This document shows positions 8,653-17,370 of a stretch of 58,466 nucleotides of DNA, in pieces. A program made the translations under genes and the position numbers. The notes beneath the pieces are model-generated. The model was not told the DNA's origin. It worked only from the letters and a program-made list of their open reading frames with translations, and made no database searches. Each line of letters begins with the position of its first letter. The first letter of the stretch is position 1. Source of the stretch: Candidatus Sulfopaludibacter sp. (lineage in GTDB: Bacteria > Acidobacteriota > Terriglobia > Bryobacterales > Bryobacteraceae); assembly GCA_031292755.1 (NCBI GenBank), contig JARLGM010000021.1, positions 1-58,466 of the forward strand. Reading direction: 5' to 3'.

Positions 8653-10061
8653 GCTTGGGGCGCCGGGAATTCCTGGCCATGCCATTTTTCCTGCAGGCAC
8701 CGCTCGGCACCGACGCACGGATTGAGGAAGTCCGCTTCGACACGGAGGATTTTCTCTACCGCGCGCCTTACAAATTCGGCGGCCGGGAAGTGGATCGCGT
8801 CACCGTGCTGAACGTGCATTGCCGCGTGCGTACCAAGGCCGGCAAATCCGGCACGGGCTTCGCATCCATGCCCTTGGGCAACGTCTGGTCGTTCCCCGCC
8901 CCGGATATTCCCTACCCCACTACCTTGGCGGCCATGAAATCCCTGGCGCAGAAAATCGCCCAGAACATGCGCGATTTCACGGATTTCGCCCACCCGCTGG
9001 AAGCCAATCGCGCACTGGAGCCGGCGTATTTCGGACTGGCGGAAGAAGTCACTATCGAAATGCGGCTGCCTCGCAAAGTGCCGGAGCTTTGTACCCTGGT
9101 CACAGCCAGCGCATTCGACGCCGCGCTGCACGATGCCTTCGGGCGCGCGCATGGACGCAACAGTTACACCCTCTGCGGCCGCGACTTCGTCCGCTATGAC
9201 CTGTCGCATTACCTGAACCCCGAGTTTCGCGGGGAATGGCTGGATACCTACATCCAGGCCACGCCCGCGCCGCGCATCCGGATGTTCCATTCGGTGGGCG
9301 CGTCCGACCCGCTGACCGCGGCGGAGGTGACCAAGCCGATCCATGACGGCCTCCCGGAAACCTTGGAGGATTGGATCCCTTATAGCGGCGTCATCGCCAT
9401 CAAGATCAAGCTCAATGGCAACGACCTGGCCTGGGATGTGGATCGCGTGGCGGCCATCGATAAGGTGACCGCGGCGGCGCAGGAGAAACGCAAGGTCACG
9501 GCGTGGGTCTACTCGCTGGACTTCAACGAGCGCTGCCCCAACGTCCAGTACCTTCTGGATTTCGAACGGCAGTTGAAGGGCAAGGCCCCGTCCGCTTTCG
9601 ATAAGGTGCAGTACATCGAACAGCCCACGGCGCGCGATCTCGCCGCCAACCTGAAGAACGCCATGTTCGAGGCCGCCAAGCTGCGGCCGGTGGTGATTGA
9701 CGAATCGCTCACCGGCCTGGACGCGCTGATGCTGGCGCGTGAAATGGGCTACACCGGCGTGGCGCTGAAGGCGTGCAAAGGGCAGTCGGACTCGCTGCTC
9801 ATGGCCGCCGCGGCACAGAAGTACAAAATGTTCCGCTGTGTGCAGGACCTGACCTGCCCGGGCGCGGCCCTGATCCTGTCCGCGGGCATCGCGTCGCACG
9901 TGCCCGGCGTCACGGGGCTGGAGGCGAATGCGCGCGAATATGTGCCCTCCGCCAACCGGGGCTGGGACAAAAAGTTCCCCGGCATTTTCGACGTCAGAGA
10001 CGGCTACCTGGATACCAGCAAGCTGGATGGAGTAGGATTGTGCACGAGCCAGGATCTATGA
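8649..10061 (+). CDS. Enolase-superfamily (mandelate racemase/muconate lactonizing) protein
   Basis: A 470-residue protein with the enolase-superfamily catalytic pattern: KIK (252-254), metal ligands in YSLDF (Asp 291), YIEQP (Glu 324) and VIDES (Asp 351), and a second lysine in VALKACKG (374). Such enzymes abstract the proton alpha to a carboxylate and often dehydrate sugar acids. The N-terminus GRREFLAMPF looks like a short Tat or Sec signal, but it is weak. It overlaps both neighbours by 4 nt, so it is clearly part of the operon. An acid-sugar dehydratase role fits the mannonate dehydratase-like gene two positions downstream, but the exact substrate is inference. Confidence 0.8.
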   Translation: MSLGRREFLAMPFFLQAPLGTDARIEEVRFDTEDFLYRAPYKFGGREVDRVTVLNVHCRVRTKAGKSGTGFASMPLGNVWSFPAPDIPYPTTLAAMKSLAQKIAQNMRDFTDFAHPLEANRALEPAYFGLAEEVTIEMRLPRKVPELCTLVTASAFDAALHDAFGRAHGRNSYTLCGRDFVRYDLSHYLNPEFRGEWLDTYIQATPAPRIRMFHSVGASDPLTAAEVTKPIHDGLPETLEDWIPYSGVIAIKIKLNGNDLAWDVDRVAAIDKVTAAAQEKRKVTAWVYSLDFNERCPNVQYLLDFERQLKGKAPSAFDKVQYIEQPTARDLAANLKNAMFEAAKLRPVVIDESLTGLDALMLAREMGYTGVALKACKGQSDSLLMAAAAQKYKMFRCVQDLTCPGAALILSAGIASHVPGVTGLEANAREYVPSANRGWDKKFPGIFDVRDGYLDTSKLDGVGLCTSQDL

Positions 10062-11314
10062 ACAGGCGCGATCTCTTCCGCACCACGTTTGCCGCCGGCG
10101 CGGCCACTGCCCTGAGTGCCACGCGCGTTCAGGGGGCGAACGACCGGATTCGTTTCGGCCTGATCGGCAGCGGCGGGCGCGGGCGCGAAGATTGGACTAC
10201 CTTTCTGAAGCAGCCCGAAGTGGACCCCGTGGCGGTGTGCGATGTGTACGGTCCGTTCCGCGAGAAGGGCATCGCGCTCACCGAAGGGCGCGCCAGGGGC
10301 CTGAAGGATTTCCGGCGACTGCTCGACCGGAATGATATCGATGCGCTGATCGTGGCCACTCCCGATCACTGGCACGCGCTCATCACCATCGCGGCGTGCG
10401 AGGCGGGCAAGGACGTCTATTGCGAAAAGCCGCTCTCCCTGGCGGTGGCGGAAGGCCGCCAGATGGTGCAGGCCGCGCGCAAACACAATCGCGTGGTGCA
10501 AACCGGCAGCCAGCAGCGGTCGGGCGCGCATTACGCCCAGGCGGTGAAGCTGATTCAGGATGGCGGCATCGGCCAGGTGCACCGCATCAGCGCCGGATTT
10601 CAGCGCAACATCTACCCCGGATTGAAACCCACGGAAATGGCCGCAGGCATCAGCCCCGAGTTCGATTACGACATGTGGCTCGGCCCCGCGCCCAAGCGGC
10701 CGTTCGATCCGTTCCGCTGCATCTACAATTTCCGCTGGTTCTGGGATTATTCCGGTGGGCAGATGACCAACTGGGGCGCGCATCACCTGGACATCGCCCG
10801 GTGGATCGCCGGTATGGAAGCGCCCACCGAGGTCGCGGGATTCGGCGGGCGCTATGCGCTTACCGATGGCGGCGAGACTCCCGACGTGCAGCAGGTGACC
10901 TATCGGTTCGGGAAGGTTGTGGTGACCTGGACGGCCAGCGAAGTGGCGGAGGGCAAGCCGTTCACGCTGGATGTTTTCGGCACCAAAGGCATGTTGACCC
11001 TGCTGCGCGGCGGATTCCAGGTGTTTCCGGAGGTGAAGGCGAAGCAGCCTCTGATGGAGCCCTTGCAGGTGAAGGGCGCCGACCTGAACGTGCAGCACGC
11101 GCGCAACTTTCTGGACTGTTTGAAGACCCGCCAGAAGCCCAGCGCGGACGTGGAAGAAGGCCATCGCACTGCCACCATGTGCCACTTGGGAAACATCTCC
11201 ACCCGCCTGGGCCGCTCCCTGAACTGGGATGCGGCGAAGGAGCAGGTGATCGGGGACAGCGAGGCGAATCAGATGCTCGCCAGGCCATACCGCAGTCCGT
11301 GGAGGCTGACATGA
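10058..11314 (+). CDS. Gfo/Idh/MocA family oxidoreductase, Tat-type signal
   Basis: A 418-residue NAD(P)-dependent dehydrogenase. Twin arginine at 3-4 with an Ala-rich region (Tat-type signal), glycine loop GSGGRG (about 37-42), EKP (123-125) and a later GGQMTNWGAHHLDIARW segment carrying the conserved His. It resembles the gene at 3748 along its whole length (both have TPDHWHA, VVQ-G-QRSG and WDYxGGxMT blocks), so the two are paralogues. The start ATG overlaps the previous stop by 4 nt and its stop overlaps the next start by 4 nt. In the operon it would supply an oxidation step on a sugar or sugar acid. Confidence 0.88.
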   Translation: MNRRDLFRTTFAAGAATALSATRVQGANDRIRFGLIGSGGRGREDWTTFLKQPEVDPVAVCDVYGPFREKGIALTEGRARGLKDFRRLLDRNDIDALIVATPDHWHALITIAACEAGKDVYCEKPLSLAVAEGRQMVQAARKHNRVVQTGSQQRSGAHYAQAVKLIQDGGIGQVHRISAGFQRNIYPGLKPTEMAAGISPEFDYDMWLGPAPKRPFDPFRCIYNFRWFWDYSGGQMTNWGAHHLDIARWIAGMEAPTEVAGFGGRYALTDGGETPDVQQVTYRFGKVVVTWTASEVAEGKPFTLDVFGTKGMLTLLRGGFQVFPEVKAKQPLMEPLQVKGADLNVQHARNFLDCLKTRQKPSADVEEGHRTATMCHLGNISTRLGRSLNWDAAKEQVIGDSEANQMLARPYRSPWRLT

Positions 11315-12381
11315 ATCGACGACAGTTTCTTTCCACTACCGCCGCGGTAAGCGCCATTCCAACCGCACAGGCCGCGCCCGCCGGCAAGCCGGTCCTGATG
11401 AAGCTGGGATGCCAGAGTGCGCCCACCACCGAGACGCACGTGAAGTACCTGGCGCGGTACGGCGTACGCAATATCTGCGGCTATCCCCAGGTGGCCGACG
11501 GCCGGCTGTACGCCACCGTGGACGAACTCAAAAGCATGCTGGACCTGGCCCACAACAACGGCGTCAGCGTGGACTGCATCGCGCTGCCGTTTCTGACCAG
11601 CAGCCATATCGACCGCGAAAAGCACCCGGCCATCATGCTGGCGCAGAGTCCCGAGCGCGATCGCGACATCGAATCGGTGCAGAACGCCATCCGCAACTGC
11701 GCCGCCGTGGGGGTGCCGTCGATCAAGTACAACATGAGCATTCTAGGCGTGCTGCGCACCGGACGCACGCCGGGCCGCGGCGATGCATCGTACAGCCGCT
11801 GGCGCCTGGCCGATGCCAAACCCGCGGCGCCGCTGACGCGGGCGGGCCAGGTCAATGCGGACCAGTTTTGGGAGCGCATCACCTACTTCCTGGATCGCGT
11901 GATCCCGGTGGCAAATGAATACAAAATCCGGATGGCCTGCCATCTGCAGGATCCGGGCGTGCCGCCCGAAGGCTACCAGGGCGTGGACCGCGTGCTCGGC
12001 ACGGTGGCCGGGCTGAAGCGATTCATCGCCATCCGCGAGAGTCCCTACCATGGTCTGAATTTCTGCCAGGGGACGGTGTCCGAGATGCTCCAGGACCCCG
12101 GCAAGGAAATCTTCGAGGTGATCCGCTATTTCGGGACCCGCCAGAAGATCTTCAACGTACACTTCCGCAACATCCGCGGCCACCGGGACGACTTTATCGA
12201 GGTGTATCCGGACGAGGGGGACATCGATTTCGTAAAGGCCATCCAGGTTTACAAGGAGGTCGGCTATCCCTACCTGCTGATGCCCGACCACGTACCGCAG
12301 GCTCCCGGCGATCCAAGCGGTCTCCAGTCGTTCGCCTATTGCTACGGATACATCCGCGCGCTACTCCAGTCGATAGGTTGA
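11311..12381 (+). CDS. uxuA: Mannonate dehydratase-like protein (UxuA family), Tat-type signal
   Basis: A 356-residue TIM-barrel protein resembling D-mannonate dehydratase, which converts D-mannonate to 2-keto-3-deoxygluconate in hexuronate breakdown. Supporting segments are MACHLQDPG, FCQGTVSEM and FNVHFRNIRG, the last carrying the conserved metal-binding His region, and YLLMPDHVP near the end. It is a little shorter than E. coli UxuA (394). Unusually for UxuA it begins with a twin-arginine-like leader (MNRRQFLSTTAAVSA), which points to export or to a divergent family branch. It is the last of the four tightly overlapping genes. Confidence 0.75.
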   Translation: MNRRQFLSTTAAVSAIPTAQAAPAGKPVLMKLGCQSAPTTETHVKYLARYGVRNICGYPQVADGRLYATVDELKSMLDLAHNNGVSVDCIALPFLTSSHIDREKHPAIMLAQSPERDRDIESVQNAIRNCAAVGVPSIKYNMSILGVLRTGRTPGRGDASYSRWRLADAKPAAPLTRAGQVNADQFWERITYFLDRVIPVANEYKIRMACHLQDPGVPPEGYQGVDRVLGTVAGLKRFIAIRESPYHGLNFCQGTVSEMLQDPGKEIFEVIRYFGTRQKIFNVHFRNIRGHRDDFIEVYPDEGDIDFVKAIQVYKEVGYPYLLMPDHVPQAPGDPSGLQSFAYCYGYIRALLQSIG

Positions 12382-12411
12382 GCCCGGCCGAAACATCCCC
12401 CGCGACTGGGA

Positions 12412-12417
12412 TAGAAT
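12412..12417 (+). promoter_or_regulatory. Candidate -10 hexamer TAGAAT
   Basis: TAGAAT in the 49-bp gap before the VPS10 gene. If used, transcription would start near 12424, which favours the ATG at 12431 over the one at 12416 that overlaps the hexamer. No clear -35 is visible. Confidence 0.35.
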
Positions 12418-12430
12418 GAAACACCAAGCC

Positions 12431-15400
12431 ATGCGCAAGCCAAGAACCCTATTGCCCCTTTTCTGCGCCGTCGCGGCGCTTGCCCTGTTTACCGCCGCAC
12501 GGGCGGTCACCTATAACCCGGCTAGCTGGGCGGCCCTGAAGTATCGCTCCATCGGTCCGGAGCGCGGCGGCCGCGTCACCGCGGTCACCGGCGTGCCCTC
12601 CGAACCCAATACCTTCTACTTCGGTTCCACCGGCGGCGGCGTCTGGAAAACCACCGACGCCGGGCATACCTGGGTCAATCTGACCGACGGCCAGATTCCG
12701 CTTGGCTCGATGGGCGCGGTGGAGGTTTCGCTCGCGAACCCGAATGTGATCTACGTGGGCACCGGATCCTCCAAGATCCGCAGCAATGTGTCGATAGGCC
12801 GCGGCGTGTATAAATCCACCGACGCCGGCCGCACCTGGAAGTTCTCCGGATTGCACGATGCCGGCCAGATCGCCACCATACGCGTGGACCCGGGCAATCC
12901 CGATCTGGTCTATGTAGCCGCCCAGGGAAACCCGTTCGCCCCGAATAAAGAACGCGGCGTCTATCGCAGCACCGATGGCGGCCAGACCTGGGAGAACGTG
13001 CTGTTCGTCTCCGACCTGGCGGGCGCGGCCGACCTGGAGATTCAGCCCGGCAATCCCAAAGTCCTGTTCGCCTGCATGTGGTACGCGCAGCGCAAGCCGT
13101 GGACCATCATCAGCGGCGCGCGCGAAGGCGGCATCTATAAGAGCACCGACGGTGGCGACACCTGGAACAAGCTGGCCGGAGGCCTTCCGAACGAGCTGTT
13201 CGGACGCAGCAACGTGGCCATCTCAGCGGCCTCCCCCAATCGCATTTACGCCCTGGTCGAAGCCAAGCCGGGCTCCGGCCTCTACCGCTCCGAAAATGGC
13301 GGCGACACCTGGTCGCTGGTCAATGGACAGGGCAACCTGATCACGCGGCCTTTCTACTACGACACTCTCGGAGTGGACCCGACCAATGCCGACGTGGTCT
13401 GGGTGGGCGATGAAGGCTGGTTCAAAAGCACCGATGGCGGACGCAGTTTCCGCACTTCGCCGGTGCCCCATGGCGACAACCACGACGTCTGGATCAATCC
13501 CAAGAATTCGCAGATCATGATTCAGGGCAACGATGGCGGCGCCAACGTTTCGCTCGATGGCGGACGCACCTGGAGCTCGCAGCTCAATCAGCCCACCGCC
13601 GAGATCTACCAGGTGGCGGTGGACAATCAGTATCCATACCGCGTATACGGCGCACAGCAGGACGACAACACCGTCATCGTCCCCAGCCAGCCCCTGGGCG
13701 ACGGGCAGGGCTTCCGCAACGGTCCCGGCTGTGAGACCGGGCCCATCATGCCGGACAAGGACAACCCGATTGTGGTCTACGGCGGCTGCAAGGGTCAGTT
13801 CAGCCGGTTGAATCTCTCCACCACCAACGAAGAGCGCTATTGGGTCGGCGCGGAATCGCTCTACGGCAACGGCGGCGATACGCTCACGTACCGCTTCCAG
13901 CGTGTCTCGCCGATGGAAGTTTCCCCGTATACGCCGCACACCGTTTACTACGGCTCGCAGTACCTGCACCGCTCTTACGACGGCGGCGTGACCTGGCAGA
14001 AGATCAGCCCCGACCTGACTGCGCATCCCGAAGGAACCCAGGGCGCGAGCGGCGAACCCATCACGCGCGATGCCACCGGCGAAGAGGTGTACAGCACGAT
14101 CTACGCCATCCGCGAATCGCCCCTTCAGAAGGGCCTCATCTGGACCGGCTCGAACGATGGCCCCGTCTACGTCACGCGCGACGACGGCAAAACCTGGACC
14201 AACGTCACGCCGAAAGATCTGCCGCCCGGAGGCCGCATCCAGAACATCGAGCCCAGCCCGCACAAGCCGGGCACCGCATACGTGGCCGCCTATCGCTTCC
14301 TGTTGGGCGACTTCGCTCCCTATATTTTCCGTACCGACGATTTCGGCAAAACCTGGACCCGCCTTACCGACGGCCACAACGGAATCGCCGCCGATGAACC
14401 CACGCGCGTAGTGCGCGAAGACCCTGACCGCGCCGGCCTGTTGTACGCCGGCACCGAATTCGGCATGTACATTTCCTACGACAACGGCGCGCAGTGGCAG
14501 AGTTTCCAGCTCAACCTGCCTAATACGCCGGTGACCGACATCAAGATTGCCCATAAGGACATGATTCTCTCCACGCAGGGCCGCGGCTTCTGGGTTCTGG
14601 ACAACCTGACGCTCTTGCATCAACTGCCCGACCTGCCCACCACGGCCGCGAATCATCTCTACACGCCGCGCGAAGCCATCCGCACTACCGGCGGCGGGCG
14701 TGGAGGCCGCGGCGGATTGCAGCATGGCGCGCAGATCGATTACCAAGTCGCCGATGGCTCGGGCGACATCAAGCTGGAGTTTCTGGACGCTTCCGGCAAA
14801 GTGGTCCGGTCCATCACCAGCGCCGCGCCTGCCGCCGAGGAGCGCTCGTTCGACGCAGCCCCCGCCGACGACGAAGAGGGCGGAGGCGGCCGCTTCCGTG
14901 CCCCCGTCGCGCGCCTGGACAAGGCTCCCGGAACGCACCGCTTCACTTGGGATCTTCGTTATCCGGGGCCGTGGCAAAGCGCCGCGCGTCCCGAAGGACT
15001 CAACGGGCCGGAAGCCATTCCCGGCAAATACTCGGTGCGGCTCACCGTGGGGTCGTTCACGGCCACTAAACCGCTCACCATCGTGGAAGATCCGCGCATC
15101 GTCAAGGACGGCGTGACCGAAGCCGACCTGCGCGAGCAGTTGGACCACAACCTCAAGGTCCGCGACCTGGTCAGCGACGTCAACAAACTGGTGGCCCGCA
15201 TGCGCGCGGCGGAAGCCGGCATCAAGGACCCGGCCAAACTGGCATCGCTCAAGGATCTCTCCTCCGACCTGATCACCCCGGCCATCCGCTACAGCAAGCC
15301 GGAACTCCAGACCCACATCACGTACCTGTACACGGTCACCAACTCGACCGACCAGAAGATCGGCCGCGACGTGATCGAGCGCTACCAGGTGCTTCGCAAG

Positions 15401-15445
15401 GCCCTGGATCAGCGCATCCAGCAACTGAACCAGATTCTGAAGTAG
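12431..15445 (+). CDS. Secreted VPS10/sortilin-like beta-propeller protein
   Basis: A protein of about 1004 residues with a Sec signal (MRKPRTLLPLFCAVAALALFTAARA) and many Asp-box/BNR-type repeats such as KSTDAGRTW, RSTDGGQTW, KSTDGGDTW and SYDGGVTW, filling roughly residues 30-740. This is the pattern of VPS10/sortilin-like propellers and of proteins annotated as glycosyl hydrolase or photosystem stability factor-like. The C-terminal 250 residues hold a beta-rich FlgD-like part (TWDLRYPGP; GKYSVRLTVG) and a helical tail. It is probably periplasmic or extracellular and may bind glycans or proteins; no catalytic residues can be assigned. An alternative in-frame ATG is at 12416. Confidence 0.82.
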   Translation: MRKPRTLLPLFCAVAALALFTAARAVTYNPASWAALKYRSIGPERGGRVTAVTGVPSEPNTFYFGSTGGGVWKTTDAGHTWVNLTDGQIPLGSMGAVEVSLANPNVIYVGTGSSKIRSNVSIGRGVYKSTDAGRTWKFSGLHDAGQIATIRVDPGNPDLVYVAAQGNPFAPNKERGVYRSTDGGQTWENVLFVSDLAGAADLEIQPGNPKVLFACMWYAQRKPWTIISGAREGGIYKSTDGGDTWNKLAGGLPNELFGRSNVAISAASPNRIYALVEAKPGSGLYRSENGGDTWSLVNGQGNLITRPFYYDTLGVDPTNADVVWVGDEGWFKSTDGGRSFRTSPVPHGDNHDVWINPKNSQIMIQGNDGGANVSLDGGRTWSSQLNQPTAEIYQVAVDNQYPYRVYGAQQDDNTVIVPSQPLGDGQGFRNGPGCETGPIMPDKDNPIVVYGGCKGQFSRLNLSTTNEERYWVGAESLYGNGGDTLTYRFQRVSPMEVSPYTPHTVYYGSQYLHRSYDGGVTWQKISPDLTAHPEGTQGASGEPITRDATGEEVYSTIYAIRESPLQKGLIWTGSNDGPVYVTRDDGKTWTNVTPKDLPPGGRIQNIEPSPHKPGTAYVAAYRFLLGDFAPYIFRTDDFGKTWTRLTDGHNGIAADEPTRVVREDPDRAGLLYAGTEFGMYISYDNGAQWQSFQLNLPNTPVTDIKIAHKDMILSTQGRGFWVLDNLTLLHQLPDLPTTAANHLYTPREAIRTTGGGRGGRGGLQHGAQIDYQVADGSGDIKLEFLDASGKVVRSITSAAPAAEERSFDAAPADDEEGGGGRFRAPVARLDKAPGTHRFTWDLRYPGPWQSAARPEGLNGPEAIPGKYSVRLTVGSFTATKPLTIVEDPRIVKDGVTEADLREQLDHNLKVRDLVSDVNKLVARMRAAEAGIKDPAKLASLKDLSSDLITPAIRYSKPELQTHITYLYTVTNSTDQKIGRDVIERYQVLRKALDQRIQQLNQILK

Positions 15446-15596
15446 GGTGATTCAGTTAAGATACGCGGAACTTGCCGCATCCTCGTGAGGCCACCAATTT
15501 CCGAATCGGCGACACGTCCGGTGATCAGTCAATCAGTCAATCTACGAAACGCTGTCTAACGCCCACGACCCGCGCACAGCGCCTTCGGCTGGGCGG

Positions 15597-15602
15597 TACA
15601 AT
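15597..15602 (+). promoter_or_regulatory. Candidate -10 hexamer TACAAT
   Basis: TACAAT lies 42 bp before the GTG at 15645. The rest of the 15446-15644 gap shows no gene or clear RNA structure. Confidence 0.35.
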
Positions 15603-15644
15603 CGCGTTTCGGAGACCAGTGGTGACCCACGCAGGAATGGAATT

Positions 15645-16202
15645 GTGCCAGTCAAAATCACCGAATCATACGCCAATTACAGCCCGCCGCTCGACTTTTT
15701 CACAATAACCAAAAGGCTTCTGGCAACTGTGCCGGAAAAATACCTGGTTGGGCTTGATTCGGTAGTTCTCTGTAATCTGTCGGGTCAACTTCGGAAGCTC
15801 AGAACAGGCACACTGCCTCGACGTGGCCGACGCATAAAACGGTCGGACGTGGCGGGACTCTATTGTCGCGAGCGGAGGGGACAGAAGGCTTGGATACAGG
15901 TTTTTGTAGACCAAATAGAGTTGCCGCCCCGCTTTCTCCGTTGGATTCGTCCGATTCGTGAACTCGTTTTCGGAGTCATGCTCTATCACGAACTCGGCCA
16001 TCATGCACACACAATTCGCCCGGAGTTCCGCGAAAAAGAGGATGTGGCTGACAATTGGGGACATCGTTCTTTCGACGATCACTCACGCAAGTCCTATTGG
16101 CTTCTCTATTACGTATTGCGCGTTGTCAGACTTCTCCGAAGGGCCATCCTCCGACTCATCAGCGGGAACTCCGCCTCAGCAGCGCCAACCGCCTTTCGGT
16201 AG
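15645..16202 (+). CDS. Hypothetical protein with HExxHxxH motif
   Basis: A 185-residue protein with a GTG start. The striking feature is YHELGHHAH near residue 114, an HExxHxxH arrangement like that of zinc metallopeptidases, set in a hydrophobic helix (FGVMLYHELGHHAH). The regions around it are basic (LRTGTLPRRGRRIKRS; LRVVRLLRRAILRL). No signal peptide is visible. I do not recognise a family, and a metal-dependent hydrolase is only a suggestion from the motif. The gene stands alone, beside a toxin-antitoxin pair, and its codon use is less GC-biased than that of its neighbours, which may mean horizontal gain. Confidence 0.55.
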   Translation: MPVKITESYANYSPPLDFFTITKRLLATVPEKYLVGLDSVVLCNLSGQLRKLRTGTLPRRGRRIKRSDVAGLYCRERRGQKAWIQVFVDQIELPPRFLRWIRPIRELVFGVMLYHELGHHAHTIRPEFREKEDVADNWGHRSFDDHSRKSYWLLYYVLRVVRLLRRAILRLISGNSASAAPTAFR

Positions 16203-16485
16203 CTGACAGGATCTCTCAGTGGAATCCGAGTTCTCTTTCTCGCCGATATTCAGCTCGCCCTTTCCAGTCCCGCAAGATCGCCAAGGGCCACACTCGTGAT
16301 GGGTGGGCCTATCGTAGAATGACCCAGGCCGCCACTTGGCCGTCCAACGGCCGTTGCTCTTCTTGGCCGGGCAGGCGCCGGGAGCGCCTCAATCAGCGGG
16401 TCGGCGACAATGCTCCCGGAGTGCTTGGCAAGATCCTGGTGAGTGCAGAACTCGAGGGCCGAAGGGCTCGATTGAACTCACCAGC

Positions 16486-16863
16486 CTACGGACGGAACGC
16501 TACCCGAGAAAGGTTGCGGATTGGGCGGAAGTGTTTGGCGTTGCCGGTGCAGAGCGGCAGATCTGATTCGAGTGCAGTAGCGGCGATGAGCGCGTCGGCC
16601 AGTTGAATCCCGTGAGCCGTGGCGTGCTGTTCGATAAGCGCGGCCGCAACGGCCCCGATAGATTCGGACAGGGGCAAGATATGGAATTGGAGTTGACGGA
16701 GCGATTGCTGGATCTGGCGGACCTCCAGTTTTGACCGGGCTCCTTGGAGCATTTCCATAAGGGACACGATCGAAAGTTCGCGATCCGTGGCGGCGTCGAT
16801 GATGCGGGCCGCGCGCCGATTGCCACGGGAGGCCCAAATCAGAACGTCCGTATCGAAGATCAT
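16486..16863 (-). CDS. vapC: VapC-type PIN domain toxin
   Basis: A 125-residue PIN-domain ribonuclease. Conserved acidic residues are visible in MIFDTDVLIW at the N-terminus, in SLMEMLQGAR (Glu) and in GIQLADALIAATA (Asp), followed by LCTGNAKHF, the usual fourth PIN region. PIN toxins cut RNA, often tRNA or rRNA, when the antitoxin is lost. The frame is open to 16980, but the PIN fold begins at the ATG at 16863, which overlaps the antitoxin stop by 4 nt (ATGA). Confidence 0.88.
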   Translation of the reverse strand: MIFDTDVLIWASRGNRRAARIIDAATDRELSIVSLMEMLQGARSKLEVRQIQQSLRQLQFHILPLSESIGAVAAALIEQHATAHGIQLADALIAATALESDLPLCTGNAKHFRPIRNLSRVAFRP

Positions 16864-17165
16864 CTCGGCTTCTTGGCAGATCCCTTTCGATTCCGGCTCG
16901 CTCGAACCAGCGCCGAGCGAGTTCGGCGCAGATTGCGGACGTAAGAGGCTGGGTCGGCCAGATCTTCGCGGTCCTTCCACAGACCGAAGAGCGGTTGGTC
17001 TTGGGTCCTACCCGCTCCAGGGCCCGACGCTCCAGGGGACACCACCACCGGCATCAGCTTCGCCTTGGCTTTTCCACGATAGAGAACGGTCACAGTCTCA
17101 CCGCGGTCAATGGCGCGGAGCACGTCCTTCATCTTGTATCGGAGATCCACTATGCTCGCGTTCAT
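16860..17165 (-). CDS. Phd/YefM-type antitoxin of the PIN toxin
   Basis: A 101-residue protein starting MNASIVDLRYKMKDVL, then a segment typical of Phd/YefM and prevent-host-death antitoxins (AIDRGETVTVLYRGKAKAKL). The first 55 residues would form the DNA-binding and dimerisation part; the basic C-terminal tail (RASRNRKGSAKKPR) would contact the toxin. It is the first gene of the pair and overlaps the toxin by 4 nt. Such antitoxins usually repress their own promoter. Confidence 0.8.
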   Translation of the reverse strand: MNASIVDLRYKMKDVLRAIDRGETVTVLYRGKAKAKLMPVVVSPGASGPGAGRTQDQPLFGLWKDREDLADPASYVRNLRRTRSALVRASRNRKGSAKKPR

Positions 17166-17173
17166 GAAATGCC

Positions 17174-17187
17174 TATATCCAAGTATA
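17174..17187 (-). promoter_or_regulatory. Putative promoter/operator of the toxin-antitoxin pair
   Basis: On the minus strand TATACT (17182-17187) is a good -10, 16 bp before the antitoxin ATG. It lies within TATACTTGGATATA, an imperfect dyad that could be the antitoxin's own operator. Confidence 0.4.
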
Positions 17188-17321
17188 CATCATGCGAACA
17201 TGCCGGCTTCGCAGCGCTTCGCTTCCACTGGCTGCAATCTCCGTCCAGCTCGCCGACCACTTGCCCGGAGCGAGGGCTCGGCACTTCTGTGACTAGGGTG
17301 TTTCTCATCCGGGTGGAGTTG

Positions 17322-17327
17322 TATACT
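17322..17327 (+). promoter_or_regulatory. Candidate -10 hexamer TATACT
   Basis: TATACT 43 bp before the ATG at 17371. The leader would carry a GAGG element near the start codon. A second TATACT drives the divergent antitoxin. Confidence 0.4.
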
Positions 17328-17370
17328 ACGGAATGGAATCACCCCACCGTTGCTGGGTTGAGGCTTCCAG

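Noticed and set aside
8349-9899. 516-residue open frame antisense to the isomerase and enolase-superfamily genes
   Set aside because: Spans two real genes on the other strand; no recognisable motifs or ribosome site.
13223-15424. 733-residue open frame antisense to the VPS10 gene
   Set aside because: Composition typical of the reverse complement of a GC-rich gene, no motif, and the opposite strand has a clear protein family.
15446-15644. Possible tRNA or small RNA
   Set aside because: No cloverleaf or conserved tRNA T-loop could be found.
16055-16606. Open frames between the HExxH gene and vapC
   Set aside because: They overlap real genes at both ends and lack start signals, although a TAGAAT hexamer lies at 16313.
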